Origin: Epiperipatus broadwayi
Lineage: Eukaryota; Onychophora; Udeonychophora; Euonychophora; Peripatidae
Length of the DNA stretch: 64,000 nt
Direction: 5' to 3'
NCBI GenBank assembly: GCA_028023455.1
Contig: JAQFVV010006270.1
Span: forward strand, 6,059,920-6,123,919
The position numbers and the translations under genes were made by a program. Each line of letters starts with the position of its first letter. The first letter of the stretch is position 1. Positions 45,310 through 58,515 of the stretch are shown here, piece after piece. The notes below the pieces were generated by a model. It ran no database searches, was not told the origin of the DNA, and saw nothing but the letters and a program-made list of their open reading frames with translations.

Positions 45310-48300
45310 AGTGTAACTTGTTACATTTTTTTGTTTTTATTATTAAACATGAAAGTAAATTAAAATTAGCATTTAAAAATTTTCTTTAAGAATTAAAAAT
45401 GGAAATTAAATATCATCTTAAACTCTTATATATTAAATCGCACAGATATAAAAAATTATTAAAATAAAACTTTATTAAAGAAAAAGTATTTTAAAACTAA
45501 ATTTTAAAAAGATTTGGAGATGAAATATATCTTTAAATTTATCTTTAAATATATTTTTGATTTGGAAAACAGGTTAATTAATCAGAAATGGAATGATTTT
45601 AATTAGTTAAATGTAAACAGCTTATTTAAATATAAAAACACCTCAGATAAAAAACAATAAAACTTTACAAATGAAATAAATCCATTTAAATCATAACGAA
45701 AGGATCATCTCATTATGCGTAATGTTAAGTCAATCCTTCGAATACTATAAAAGGAAAAATTTTAAATTATTAATTAGTGACTAGTTATTATATTATTACA
45801 TTAACAGCTAGGTGTTAGTGCTGAGGGGATTAAAAAGCCCAGTTAATCCCTTCAGTTTTAAGAAAGGAAAAAAATGAACATCTTTTACATTGAGACCCAC
45901 TACACTAAAAAATCTCCATGGATAAATAAATTCCAACAGGATCCAATCTTCACGATGAATTCTTCAAACCAAGGAATATATGAAGATGAACTATTTAAAT
46001 AACCGTAAGAACTTTAAAATTTATGAACAGTAAATTAAAAACTTTCAGATTTAAATAATCAATATTATCTATCTGACCAACATTATTTATTAATTATTAT
46101 AATTTTATTTATTATTTATTTTAAAATCATTTCATTTATTTATTTTTTCTTAGTTTATTATGATTTTTTTTCTAAGTTAAATTATATAAATTAAACTTAA
46201 TCGCGAATGCTGTATAGATTTTAAAGTTATATTAGGGAGGGTAATTTGTTATTTTTTCTGTAAATTGGGCAATGGATGATATATTTTGATTAGTAGATTA
46301 ATATTGATTCACGGGCAGATATCCACACTTCTTTGTATGGAAGGAATTATAAGTCGGATACGTTTTTCTATGATTTTTTTTTCTCTTCTTTAGAGATAGA
46401 GTAATATTCCTATCTCATAAGAAATTTCTCTTTAATTTTCGTTTTTATTACATTGAATACATGGTATCGATGGATGATGTTTATTTGTAAGGTTAAATAG
46501 GGATGAATGTTTATTTTCAAAAGCAATTTATCTCTTTCCTCGACTAAATAAAAATGCATTAATTTAAGTTGTTTATAGCCTTGCTTTTTTCTAATTTTCT
46601 TTTACAAATATATACATCGATAAATAAGAACTAGAGTACTAAAAGTATTTATTCGGTTTTTAGTAGTGACAATGCAGTATCTTAGTGAATACTATTTATA
46701 TAAATTCTCCATTCAGTAATCATAATTTTTATTTTGCTTATTTTACTTTGAAATGTTTTACGTGAAACTAGTAACACTATATTCAACATTATAAACAACT
46801 TCTAAATTTACTGCAACTAATTAAAAGTAAAATCAGAATGTAATAGTAATGAAATGTAAATTAAAGTCAAAAATCAAAGTTAAAAATAATTTAAATGTAA
46901 AAGTAAACTAATACTAAAATAATTTCAAATCATATATACATAAATAAATTTACAATATTTTTTTTTTTTTTTTTATTGAAATATATAGATAAGATATTAT
47001 ATTATTTAATTCTCCATACTAGTGACATTAAACGAATCAAAATTTAAAAAAAAAATTTTTTTTTTATCTACTTATAAATTTTCTATTCAAACTAGATCCT
47101 ATGTTTTACTATTCTCCAAACTTACCTGAGATTGATGAAAGGGGAATTGATGCTAAATTTTATCTTGAATAAACTGAGATTAAAAATAAATGAAGAATAT
47201 TTTTCTAAATCAAATTATTTTATATATAAAGTTTGAATTTGTAAAAAGCAGTAGAAAAATGATATTAAAGAGAAATACAGAATAAAAAGTAATAAATAAA
47301 ACTAATAATAATTATAAATCATAATTTTTTTTAAAAAATCTTTTAAATTAAAATCTAACTCAACACCTAAAAATATTAAAAGAAAAATAAATTAAGGGGG
47401 GAAATTTACGTAATAAGAACAACTCAAATTTTATTTTTTATTTTTTCTTTTAAAAAAAATTTTTTAAATTTCATATATAACAATTTAATATACTAACACT
47501 AATAAATTTTTTTTTTTTTTTTTTTGAGAAGTTTAGATAGTAAATATATAAATATTTAATAATAAAATAAAAACTTAAAAGTTAAATAAAAGAAAAAACT
47601 AAACCAAAATTAAAACATTTTAAACTATACATTCACAGATGTTAAACTTTAAAAATATTTTTTCATAAACAAAAAAAAAAAAAAGATTTGAAATTTTTTT
47701 AATAAAAAAATACAAGATGAAATATAAAAATATTTTAATAAAAAAATAAAATAAAATAAAAACAGGTATTAATTAATTCCTAACTATAAAGGAAATGTTT
47801 TTATTAATTATCTAAAATGTTTATAAAATCGATGGAAAGTTAGATAACCAAAAAGAGATTTTAGTAAAATGAAATAAGTAATAACAAAAAAGATTAGTGT
47901 TTTTTCATGAATTTGATAATATAAAAAGGAGAAATATTGATATTGTTAGATAGAGATAAAAAGAAGAACAAGGAAATATTACTCATCTTTCAAAAAGAGA
48001 AAACAAAATTTTAATTTAACAATAACTAAAATTTTAAATAACAATTTAATTGACAAATAATAAACAACATATTTAAAATAATAACTCCCAAAAAAAAAAA
48101 CATTAAAAAATTTATTTGTAATTATTTAACAATATATATAAAATTTCAAAAGGACAAAATTTTTTAAACAAAAAATACACATATAATATAAAAAAAAAGT
48201 TATGATGATATACCATAAATTCCTCCTTAATTTTTTATCTTTTATTTTAATTGTTGTTTTTAACAAGACTTTTAAAAATATTAATTATTTTTTTTTTTTT

Positions 48301-50205
48301 ATTCTAAATTTTACCTTTTTAAAAACAAACTTTATAATACAAACAATATATTCTTTGAAAAAATATTTCATATTTAACTCTCTATTTATTCGAGATAGGA
48401 AATAAATCTTCTGTAACTGAGTAAGGTGGTAGACGGAGAGATAATAAAACTATTGAACTAGAAAAATTATAAAGAGATAACAAAAAAAAAATTTTTTTTT
48501 TTTTTAAATTTTGATCCGTCGTTAGCATTCATAGCTAGTGGAATAGCAGAGATTTAATAAGATAACTAAGAGTATATATAAAAAAGAATAAAATAAAGTA
48601 ATTAACATACAAATTTATTTATACTATATATAAGTTTAAATATTTTAGTATTAGTTTTATTTTAATATTTTTATTTACCTAGTTTATTTATTTTTTATTT
48701 ATTATATTTATTTTAATAAGTTCACAGTGGGATAAAATTTATAATAAGTTTATAGACTACATAGATTACACTAAAAAATCAAATAAACATAAGGCAAAAT
48801 ATAAAATATTGATACAAATTGGAGGAAATTTATATTAACCCATAGTATTCATAGATACTGTCACAATAACTTAAAAGAACCGAATAAATAATTTTAGATA
48901 CCACCAGTATCTTTTTACATCTATATATTTACAAATATAAAAAACAAGTTAACATAAAAAATAAACTATAAACAACTTAATTTAGTTTTATTTAGGTCGA
49001 GATGAATACTACATAGATTTATTGAAATTAAAATATTCTATCCCTATTTAACCTTAGCTAAAATACAAATGGATCAATTCATCTGATATATCGAGTATTC
49101 AATGTAATAAAATACGAAGCACAAAGTAAAAGAAGAAATGTTTATGAGATAGGAATATTACATCTATCTCTAAAAAGAAATAAACAAAAAACTCCATAAA
49201 AGAACTGTATCCGATTATAATTCCTATAGCAAAGGAAGTGGTAGAACGATTACAATATTACACTACTAACACAATATACCAATCCATTGAAACTAACACG
49301 AAACAAATAACTAATACCCTCCCCTAATAAACTTTACAAACTATAAGACACCACTATTTAACATTTATATAATTTAACTTAACGAAAACAAAAACATAAT
49401 AAAACTTAAAGAACAAAAAAAAATAAAAAAATACAAAATAAATAATTAATAAAATATAACTAATTAATAAATAATTGATAGAATAATATTGCATTATTTA
49501 AATCTGAAAGTTTTTTATTCATAAATTTTAAATTCTTACGTTATTTAAATAGTTATCTCATATATTCTTTGAACGTGAATCCGTCGTCCGAGAGGTATTG
49601 TTTATTTATATCAATTTTTAGGTTAGAACCTTTTCAAAGATGAAGTTTTCAACCCCTGACTAACACCTAGCTGTTACATCGTAATAATCATCAATAACTA
49701 GTCACTAATTAATAATTTCCAAAATTTTCCTTTTATACGTATTCGAAGGATTGACTTAACATTACGTCATCAATGAGATGATCCTTTCGTTGAGGTCCGA
49801 TTTCCAAATGGATTTATTTCATTTGCTGAAAGTTTCTATGTTTTCTTATCTGACCGGTGTTTTTACATTTAAATGCCAAGGCTGGTTTACATTTAACTAA
49901 TTAACAATCATTTCCATTTCTGATTAATTAACCTGTTTTCCAAATCAAAAATATTTTAAAGATAAATTTAAAGATATAATTTTATCTCCAAATCTTTTTA
50001 AAATTTAGTTTTAAAATACTTTTCTTTAATAAATTTTTATTTTAATAATTTTTCATTATCTGTGCGATTTAATATATAAGAGTTTAAGATGATATTTAAT
50101 TTCAATTTTTAATTCTTAAAGAAAATTTTTAAATGCGAACTTTTTAATTTACTTTCATGTTTAATAAATAAAAAAAAAAAACAACAATGTAACGAACGTC
50201 TGTGC
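45310..50205. repeat. Giant AT-rich palindrome, about 4.9 kb
   Basis: Sequence read inwards from both ends matches in inverted orientation, with moderate divergence, over about 2.4 kb per arm. Examples: 'acaggttaattaatcagaaa' near 45570 against its complement near 49915; 'cagctaggtgttag' near 45806 against 'ctaacacctagctg' near 49660; and T/A-run blocks near 47050 against 48485. The centre is near 47775 at 'aggtattaattaattcct'. The ends are small hairpins (tgtaacttgttaca; atgtaacgaacg, then cgttacat). No frame is convincing. Confidence 0.75.
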
Positions 50206-50890
50206 TCGTTACATATCAGTAAAGTTACTTAAAAAAAATGATCAAAAAAAAAATATTTTACTTAGGGTTGTAATTACGGTACACAATTGCGAAGACATTT
50301 ACAAACATCCGGTTAATAATTTTACAAAAGGACTATATACAAAAGAAAAAGAAATGTTGACTATACACTTACTAAGGACCATTTAGTTTACACCCCTCCC
50401 CACAAGAGTTCTATTTTATTTTATACATTTTATTTTTACACACGGCATAACAAGCAAGTTATTTTATAAATTATTTATTTAAAGAAGGTTGCATTGAGAT
50501 AAATATGTTTTAAGAAATAATGGGTTTAAAGTGTATATTTGCAGAACAATTATAAATACCACCAACTTATTTATGACTGATTGAAATGCATAAATAGGGT
50601 TACACTTAAGTAATTCCCAAAGGTACTCATCGTAAGGCACCACATTTCGATCATAAACTTACGTGGCTGTGCGCGCCTATACACGTTAAAGCATAATATA
50701 TATCAACAACAAAAAAAAACAAAACATATTTATTGCAACCTTTTGACTTTTTGTTTTTTTTTTAACAAAAATTAGTTTTAAAATTTTTTTATATCTTTCC
50801 GTTGGTTTTTAATATATGTGCTATTTCTTTCTGGCAGTGCTTTTATCAGATTTAAAGTATACGACTTTATGTAAACAGATAAAAATATTT
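50206..50890. other. AT-rich intron between palindrome and LINE C-terminus
   Basis: No recognisable feature. It may hold the eroded flank of the palindrome insertion. Confidence 0.35.
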
Positions 50891-51410
50891 CATTTTGACA
50901 AAATTTGCTCAGGGTATTTGTGGTTTATTAAAGATCGGCCCCAGATTGGGAAAGCCAGTTGTAAAACTAAAAACTATGTATATACCTATGTATTTGAAAA
51001 GGAAAGTTTTTAATAGATATGATGGTTTACTATTTCTTACTTATGGATCTGTGACTTGGACATTTAACAGAAGAGAGATTCAGAGACTTCGCACTACTCA
51101 ATGATGAGAAGTCTATGTAAGGCATAACAGAAAGAGATTAAAAACAAAATATATAGGTAAGAAAGTAAACATAACCCTAACACCATTGAGAGAGTTAAGA
51201 GACTGAAATGAAGCTGGTCTGGACATATTTGTAGAAAGAATGATCTTAAAGTGGATGCCAAAAGATTATAAAAAACTTTAGAAAAGATCATAGGTAAGAT
51301 GGATGGATTGCTGGTGTGACATGAAGAAGGGAAAGAAGGGATTGGAGAAACTGGATTAAACTTGGAGAGAACATCCTGATGTGGATCAGTAATGGTTGAA
51401 AACAATAATG
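50891..51410 (+). pseudogene. LINE C-terminal remnant
   Basis: It reads YLKRKVFNRYDGLLFLTYGS, then VTWTFNRREIQRLRTTQ, the 'LTYGSETWxxxxxxxxRLxxTQ' element after the RT domain. LRELRDxNEAGLDI follows, matching the usual 'KLKWxWAGHI'. It ends near 'WREHPDVDQ'. It is probably the other half of the LINE at 43040, split by the palindrome; an independent insertion is not excluded. Confidence 0.6.
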
Positions 51411-51529
51411 AATGATATAATAATGATGTTTACACTTTTCAAAGATGTTTACCATGAGCACAGCAAGGGAAATGATATTTATATATTTGTCCTATAGAGT
51501 TTTTTTAGACTTAACTATTAACAATAATG

Positions 51530-51760
51530 ATCACATGATCACCCTTTCTTTTGCTTGCTCATAACTGTTATTAAAACAGGTAAAACTTTCCATGCAGTAG
51601 TGCCACTCACTGACGAAGGCCACAAGCTAGAAACTAGTCTGGAGATATTGGATGAGTAGGCACTAGATAGGGATTTTATGCACAAGCCTTCTGGCATCCA
51701 TTGATTACTTTGGCTTGCACTGAGTGGCACTACTGTATGGAGAGTTTTGTCTGTTTTAAT
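51530..51760 (+). repeat. Family A repeat, left part deleted
   Basis: The left end and arm stub join directly at 'gtgccactcactgacgaagg' to the hammerhead core (CTGACGA, 51610-51616), GAAA, ACTAGT-GTC and the full right arm. The 5' strand of stem I is missing apart from a few bases, so cleavage is unlikely. Confidence 0.8.
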
Positions 51761-52885
51761 AACAATAATGATCCCAACCAGGAGATAGAAATTTAAAAGA
51801 TGAAAATTATTAATCAACATATTGGAAAAATTTAAAATTTAAGAGTAACCCAAGCAAAATATATAAGGTTTGATGCTTTGAACTTAATTAATAATAATAA
51901 AAATAGGAAAACTATTGTATTTGACAGGATAGTTTGATAAACTATTACCTCCAAACAAAACATCAAAGTTTTTTTTGTCAAGATTAATCTCATTCAATCA
52001 TTGCAATATCATCCTCTATTTTTATTTAACATTCTTTACCATTTTCCATTTTTCTAATATTTGATTGAATACATTTTTACTCTTTTTTTTCGCCTTAACT
52101 TGCCTTCATGTAGAATACATACAAATATACAATTTCATTTTCATTTGCTTTTTCCTATAATTATTTAGTAGATATTCTGTTTTATTTAATGATCAATTTT
52201 GTCACAGATTATTCACTACATCATTGTATCATCATCTTTAGTTACTGCCACTCGTAGACAAATATAACCATTCAAACTCCAGAATAAAAAAATAAAAACA
52301 GAAAAACATAAAAGTTTAAAGATTAGTTGATTACACAAAAACAATATGTATAACACAAATGTATACTACATATATCACATTAGTTCTTTGCACTGTTTAT
52401 TGCCATGATCTCTTTTTAAATTTTTTCTACTGTAGAGTTTCATTTTTGAAAAATTTCAGTATCTTGCCTTATTGTGGCTATCCATTGTATTCATTGCTCA
52501 TTGTTATCTTCCCATTGAAAATAATTAGTATTCCGTTGTTTTTTTTTTTTAAATTTCTTTGAGATAACTCTTGGAATGTAAATGGCATTTTCCTATGACT
52601 AGTCATTCTTCTCTTTACATGCTGAATTCAATAGAGTTTTACCTTTATAATAGAAGATTCGATAATACAGCATCCAGCGAACTGAAGACATACCGACTGA
52701 ACTTAACACTTTGCCATCATATTTTTAGAACCGTATATAAAGCCCCCTCAAATGAAATTTTTCCAGTGCCTTTATGTGACATTGTTTGGGGAGGTTGAAT
52801 TCACGACAGACTTCTATACAGGAAGTTCTTCAGATTAACAGTCTTGTACATAACTAATTTAGTTGAAGTAGTTATATTATGATAA
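51761..52885. other. RSPRY1 intron, AT-rich, no element recognised
   Basis: Open frames at 52359 and 52571 have no family resemblance. Nothing else is supported. Confidence 0.4.
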
Positions 52886-53283
52886 ACAGGCAAAACTCTC
52901 CATACAGTAGTGCCACCCTGTGCCAACTAGAGTAATTAATGGGTGCCAGAAGGCTTATGCATAAAATTCCCATTTAGTGCCTACTCATCCAATATCCCCA
53001 GACTAATTTCTGGCCTGTGGCCTTCGTCAGTGAGGAACCTTGGATCTGAGAGCCCTGCACCTAGATCTTAGGATCTAATGCAACCCTCCAGCAGCCATCT
53101 TTTATCTCTATGTAACTACAAAACTATGAGAATGAAATTGAAAACACAATAATATTTTTAATCTAAGCTCAATAGCTTATATAGTCATATAGGTCTGAAC
53201 TTAGTTCAGCACCCATACATTTTGGTGTCTTTGGCTCTTTAACAACCATAGCCACCACTATCCTATTAGGCAGGATTGGTGTT
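52886..53283 (-). repeat. Family A repeat, reverse orientation
   Basis: From 'caggcaaaactctccataca' through the hammerhead and the middle block to 'ctattaggcaggattggtgt'. It abuts a + oriented copy at 53284, so the two long-form units stand head to head. Confidence 0.85.
52987..53045 (-). ncRNA. Type I hammerhead ribozyme, family A
   Basis: Minus strand: core CTGACGA (the variable position is C), stem II GGCC/GGCC around ACA, GAAA, and stem III ATTAGT with one G-T wobble, then GTC. The outer stem I is intact; the inner stem I (TCCTCA/TGGGGA) is intact. Confidence 0.65.
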
Positions 53284-53836
53284 AAACCACTAAATATCAT
53301 ATGATCACCATGTCTTATGCTAGCACATAACTGTTATTAAACAGGCAAAACTCTCTATACAGTAGTGCCACCCTGTGCCGACCACAGTAATCCTGCATAA
53401 TAGGATAGTAGTGGCTATGGTTGTTAAGGAGCCAAAGATACCAAAATTTATGGGTGCTGAACTGAGTTCAGACCCATATGACTATATAAGCTATTGAGCT
53501 AGATTGAAAATATTATTGTGTTTTCAAATTTCATTCTCATAGTTTTGTAGTTATGTAGAGATAAAAGGTGTCTGCTGGAGAGTTGCATTAGATCCTAAGA
53601 TATAGGTGCAGTGCTGTCAGATCCAAGGTTCCTCACTGACGAAGGCCACAAGCCAGAAACAAGTCTGGGGATATTGGATTAGTAGGCACTAAATGGGGGA
53701 TTTTATGCATAAGCCTTCTGGCATCCATTGACTACTCTGGTTGGCACAGGCTAGTACTACTATATGGAGAGTTTTGCCTGTTTAATAACAATTATGTGCA
53801 AGCATAAGAGATGGTTATCATGTGATGTTTGGTGGT
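53284..53836 (+). repeat. Family A repeat, + orientation, full length
   Basis: This defines the full unit: it starts TAAACCACTAAATATCATAT and ends in the near-complement ATGTGATGTTTGGTGGTTTA, so terminal inverted repeats are present. The middle block, hammerhead and right arm are complete. At about 553 bp it is the best full-length reference copy. Confidence 0.88.
53621..53679 (+). ncRNA. Type I hammerhead ribozyme, family A
   Basis: Core CTGACGA (53636-53642), stem II GGC/GCC with CACAA loop, GAAA at 53656-53659, AC/GT stem III with loop AA, GTC, and outer stem I ATCCAA/TTGGAT. The inner helix TCCTCA/TGGGGA is complete. Stem III is no longer self-complementary but still pairs. Confidence 0.68.
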
Positions 53837-53839
53837 TTA

Positions 53840-54240
53840 TTATGATAAAATAACATATCTTTTAATTTGTTAAACATAACAACAGCCTCTTGAAGTTTGC
53901 ACTGTACTTTAACATCCAAATGTTTCTTTCTAAAATCTACGAGAATATTTAAATTGATTTAAAGTCTCAAGCTGATAACCATTCAAGCCAAAAGTTGCTG
54001 AAAAATTTCCTTCTATCACCGCTGATAAAAATATTTGAATGTCATTACTCAATCAAAGTCTTTATATGTTGCATTGAAAACATTGTGAATGATCTGTAGA
54101 TCATGACATAATCTTTAATTAATCTATTGCATACAATCTTTCTGACATTTTTTTCCAATATTGTACTCTTTGAATTTTTACTTGGTGAGTAAAATGTCTT
54201 TTAATTTTAAAAATCTTTCAGTTTCTTTTAATTTCATTTT
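53840..54240 (-). pseudogene. Decayed minus-strand LINE fragment
   Basis: Parallel to part of the minus-strand LINE at 15085-16570: 'aaattgatttaaagtctcaa' with 'gctgataaccattcaa' matches 'aaattgatttacattctcaa' with 'gttgataaccatccaa' there. No intact frame. Confidence 0.5.
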
Positions 54241-54387
54241 ATTCTATCAGCAATAAATTACAGTACATAAACAAAATAGCCTTTTTAGCTCAGTGCAGGT
54301 AAAGATCTTAGCAACAACTCTGATCTTACTAACAACCCTTTAGAAGATCAGTGAAGAAAAAGGCAATATTTCTCAGGCTTTTCCAAT

Positions 54388-54648
54388 TAAACCACTAAAC
54401 ATCATATGATCACCATTTCTTATGCTTACACAAGCCTCTTTATATAGAGGCTAAACTCTCCATACAGATCTAGGTGCAGTGTCCTCAGATCCAAGGCTCC
54501 TCACTGACGAAAGCCACGAGCTAGAAACTAGTCTGGGGATATTGGATGAGTAGGCACTAGATAGGGATTTTAGGCACAAACCTTCTTGCATCCATTGATT
54601 ATTCTGGCTTACACTGGTGGCACTACTGTATGGAGAGTTTAGCCTCTG
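54388..54648 (+). repeat. Family A repeat with hammerhead
   Basis: The left end 'ccactaaacatcatatgatc', a shortened arm, the hammerhead and the right arm ending 'gcactactgtatggagagtt' are present. The short left arm removes the foldback but leaves the ribozyme whole. Confidence 0.85.
54489..54547 (+). ncRNA. Type I hammerhead ribozyme, family A
   Basis: Core CTGACGA (54504-54510), stem II AGC/GCT with loop CACGA, GAAA at 54524-54527, stem III ACTAGT, and GTC cut between 54533 and 54534. Both stem I helices (ATCCAA/TTGGAT and TCCTCA/TGGGGA) are perfect. With the 13011 copy this is the most complete motif. Confidence 0.75.
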
Positions 54649-54679
54649 TGTGTGCTTTTCCAATTTCTGGATGAAGGGA

Positions 54680-54830
54680 TTGAGAAGTTTTTCTTTCTCT
54701 AGCTAAAGATGACTAGATACCTATTTGATAGTCAGTGTTAGATAATTAATTGGATTGGTCATGTGCCAGATACCTGAGAGAAAAATCTTAAGCCTCTTGA
54801 AAAGAATTTTACTTGGATTTGATTTCAAAC
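54680..54830 (+). pseudogene. LINE C-terminal scrap
   Basis: It reads NWIGHVPDT near 54750, the 'RWxGHVxRMPD' element of LINE C-termini, followed by KPLEKNFTW. Same type as the 60090-60805 remnant. Confidence 0.45.
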
Positions 54831-54904
54831 CACATTTGTAGGTATGACAAGTGAATGTTCTTCTGTAGTACAAGGCTCTTTAATAAAATATAGTATGATT
54901 GGCA

Positions 54905-55005
54905 TTTGATAACTGTCACATGATCACTATCTCATAGTAGCACATAATAATCCATTGATTATTCTGGTTGGCACTACTGTATGGAGAGTTTTGCCTTGTC
55001 ATTTG
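54905..55005 (+). repeat. Family A terminal fragment
   Basis: The left end ('actgtcacatgatcactatc') is joined directly to the right end ('ttctggttggcactactgta', 'tggagagttttgcc'). The centre is deleted. Confidence 0.7.
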
Positions 55006-55667
55006 GTAACTGTGTTAATTTTCAATTTGATGTAAAATTTATTGTGTAAATATTGTAATTAAAACTAAAATGATCTAGACAATCTTAAAGTTAAGAAAGA
55101 TGCTTCTATTTCTTGAATATATGAGCAAAAATCACTTTATGTTTATCACATTGAATTATTAGAGAGTGAATTAAAATATATTCTCTTCACAAGATGTTCA
55201 AAAATTGATAGACCATTGAAAAAGTTGAAGACAATAATGAGTATGATTAAGGATTTTTGGTTGTTAAAGAAATTGGCACAGAATTGAAGTATGTTTGACA
55301 AACATAAGTTGTATATTCTTGTCATAGTATCTGGCTGAAGAATTATTTCACCCTTATTTGACAATAATTTGAAAAAGAGTCAAATACAATTACATCCAAA
55401 ATATACTTATTCTTTCATAAGCAGATATCAAATCTTAACAGCTATGCATTTGAAAATTAAAAAAATGAAACAAAGATTTGGGAGAATAAAGTAAAAGTTA
55501 GACAGTTCATTAATTTTCATGGTTCTTGACATTATAAATTCATTGAAGAATTAAAGTCTGTAAATATTATTGTTATTTTTTCATCATTTATTTAAGCAAA
55601 GTATTAATTCTTAATTCTTGGTATTCAAGCATAAAGCTATTTTTTATTTATAATTTAAATAAAATTA

Positions 55668-56035
55668 GGTACTTTTTCATTTTACTGGTCAAGCTGCTTG
55701 ATGGTGCTGTTTGTTTGCAAACCAGCATAATTATACCATTTACACAGCCTCAAACACAAGTTTCCAGTTAAGGCTGCTTGACAGTGACTTTAGGCAGTAT
55801 CAAAATGAAGATTTCCAGTTTTTACCCGCTTAGACAGCACGGTTTTTATGAAAATGCACAGAAAACATATAAAAACCAAATAAAAAAGTGAATCAAATGA
55901 GGTTTGGAAATAATTGTATCAATAAAATATGCCAAACAAAAATACTACACCGGACAGCCCAGAACATTATATTTGTCTTTGTTTACGTAGAAAAAATGCC
56001 ATCAAGCGGCTTGTCCAATGTAATGAAAAAGTACC
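55668..56035. mobile_element. MITE, 368 bp, with 8-bp target duplication
   Basis: The ends are imperfect inverted repeats of about 45 bp: GGTACTTTTTCATT, then CAAGCTGCTTGATGG, with the matching complement at the right. Both flanks carry TAAAATTA (55660-55667 and 56036-56043). There is no transposase frame. The superfamily is not settled; 8-bp duplications fit hAT-like elements. Confidence 0.8.
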
Positions 56036-57038
56036 TAAAATTATATTTCAACAATTTTTATAATCAACTTATCTTATTTCCAGATATTCTTCAGTATTCA
56101 ATCAAGAGGTAAAAAATGGTTATGTTTTTTGTTTAAATATTATCTCTGATAAAAATTATTTCTTGCCTTATAATTTCACAGACAGACCTATTAAAGTTAA
56201 ACAGCGATGACCTTTTTTTTTTTTTATTTTGGAGTTAATTAGAGAAATTACATGAAATTTTGTTTTAGTGTAATAATTAGCTTGAAAAGTTTGGGGTTGC
56301 TACACGATATTTTATACAACCAAATAGCTTGCTCATTTAAAATGTCTGTCACTGTTATTTTAAACCCCTCAAATAGCATTAACCATAAAGCAAATAGTGA
56401 CATATGTATAGATTTTTTTCAAAATATTCACTCTAAACATTTATGCCATGCCATAGAATTACATCACTCACCAGAGAGATAATTGAAAGCGGTTTTTTAT
56501 TTATATTTGACCTGAAAATGGATTTTTAGAAAATTGTTAAGATTAATATTTTGTAGTATTAAATTCTTTGCTTCTCAGTTAGAAAACATAGTAAAATAAT
56601 CATATTGTTATGAAATGCATAGTTAATTTATATATAAAAAAAGATTTGAAAAGATTCATATGATATTTTTGACTTTATGATTTTCGTCTTCTTTCTTTTC
56701 CTCCTCTTCCTTCTCCTCCTCTTTATTTGTCTTCTTCTTCTTCTTATTTCTTATTGTTATTAATATGATGTAAATTAAGTTCTAAAATGGTAATAAAAAG
56801 ATGCAGAGAAAAAGTTTTTATTTTGTTTTATTGGTTACATAATAAAATTTATTAATATTAGATATTGGAAAACCAAATTAATTTAAAATTTATGTATAAG
56901 TTCTTTGTTCTAAGGTATTGACAGTAGAGTATTAAAAGCAAGTAATTACATTTATTCTAGCATTTCTTAGAGTTTCACCATAAGCTTTAATGTGCTTTAT
57001 ATTATTCAAGATGCATTGATTTTTATTTTATTTTTTAG

Positions 57039-57097
57039 GTCCAAATAGTGTTCCTTTACTGAATAGTAGCACAATTGAATACTTATTTACAAATTTG
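57039..57097 (+). CDS. RSPRY1: RSPRY1 exon (partial gene, exon C)
   Basis: A 59-bp exon between 'attttattttttag' and GTAAGT. It completes the glycine codon started in exon B, then encodes PNSVPLLNSSTIEYLFTNL and ends in phase 0. It aligns with the RSPRY1 segment that follows the AEKLAG motif in family members (recalled pattern: G-x-x-S-[IV]-x-LL-x-x-x-[IT]-[LI]-EYL). Being short and diverged it is weak alone, but phase and order fit. The intron before it is 15,611 bp and holds the palindrome and several repeats. Confidence 0.87.
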
Positions 57098-58359
57098 GTA
57101 AGTATATCTTACAAGTTTGTAATATGTATGTATAAATATTAATTCTTATTAAGTGCATTGACATCACGTAATATTTATACTAAAGTTATAGCCTTAATAT
57201 GTATGTATATTAAATTCTCTACCTGAAGACAAGTTGAATAACTAAGAAATAAAAGTCGATGACCGAGCATTAAATAATTGTTGATCCTTATTGGTATTAA
57301 TTTATTTTGCTTGCTATATTTTTAAAGTAATTTATTTTAGCATCTGAGTTTTAGAGTTCATAAACAGAAAATGCAGTAAAAGTAATGCATTTTTTAAAAA
57401 GTTAAATCGTAGTTATCATTTGGTTTGTTTAAATGTTCATTTTCACAGCATTTCACTTATTAATTTATTTATATTTATTATAGATTTAACTTTTTTTGTA
57501 CTTTGTTTAATCTTTTAATTTAATTCTTGTTTATTAAGCTATCTATTCATCTTTATATTAATTTTTATCTGTTTATCTTTGTTTATATATTTATCTGCGT
57601 GCATCTTTCTAAACTTCATTTATATTTACTTCCACATATTTGTGTGTATTAAATTATATTTCTATTTAATAAATGGCATACTAGACTTATAGTGTGCATT
57701 AAAAAAATTATTAATTTGTCTTTATTGCAGATAATTTTTACTTTAGCATTTTCAAGACAAATGTATTTTCAGTGCAATGTACCATAATCTAATAAACATC
57801 ACATGATCACCATTTCTTATGTATCATAATCTTTAAAACAAAACTATACTCTTTTTATTTATTTAACTCCTCATTTTCTAGCAGTCTTATTAAAATGTAA
57901 ACAAATAATTATATTACCTTATTTTTTAACCTAATCATACAATGATTTCATTTTACATTTGTCTACCTATACACACACACTTATAATTAGTTGCCGAAAA
58001 CGTTCCTAACATTAGCCGAGAAAAAGGCTTATTTTATATCTTTATTTATTAACATAAATTTACTATTATTTTAAAAATATTTTAATAGATTTTGTATATG
58101 TACATATATTTTCATAAAATTAAAAAAACTAAAGCATTTAATAATACTAAGCTTGCGTTTTATACACAATTAATGAAGCTATACATAACAATTGATAAGC
58201 TAAGCACTTTTGGGAATTCTTCTTCATTAGTAGTTAGTGAGTACCCCAATAGTGTATGCAAATTTATTCAATAATGTTTAAACGGCCCACTTTTTAGAGA
58301 TAGTAAAACATTTAATATGTATGTATAAACATATAAACCAATCATCATCATCATCAAAC
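57098..58359. other. RSPRY1 intron, AT-rich
   Basis: A stub of the family A left end ('aaacatcacatgatcaccat', 'ttcttatg') lies near 57795-57822. No further exon was found; the next expected RSPRY1 exon lies beyond the window. Confidence 0.5.
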
Positions 58360-58515
58360 ATTATCAATCCACTGCAGGATGAAGGTCTCTCCAAGTTCAA
58401 TTCATCTCCTCCGATCTTTAGCTTCTCTTCTCCACATCACCCCTGCACACTTTCTTATTTCATTCATCCATCTCATATGTGTCTCTTTCTGGGTCTTTTG
58501 CAATCTCTTTGAATA
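58360..58515 (-). pseudogene. LINE 3' terminal coding scrap
   Basis: The minus strand reads ETHMRWMNEIRKCAGVMWRR, then EAKDRRR and LGETFILQWIDN. This is the familiar end of LINE ORF2 proteins ('RWxDDIRxxAGxxWxxxAxDRxxWRxLxEAFIQQW'). Confidence 0.6.
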
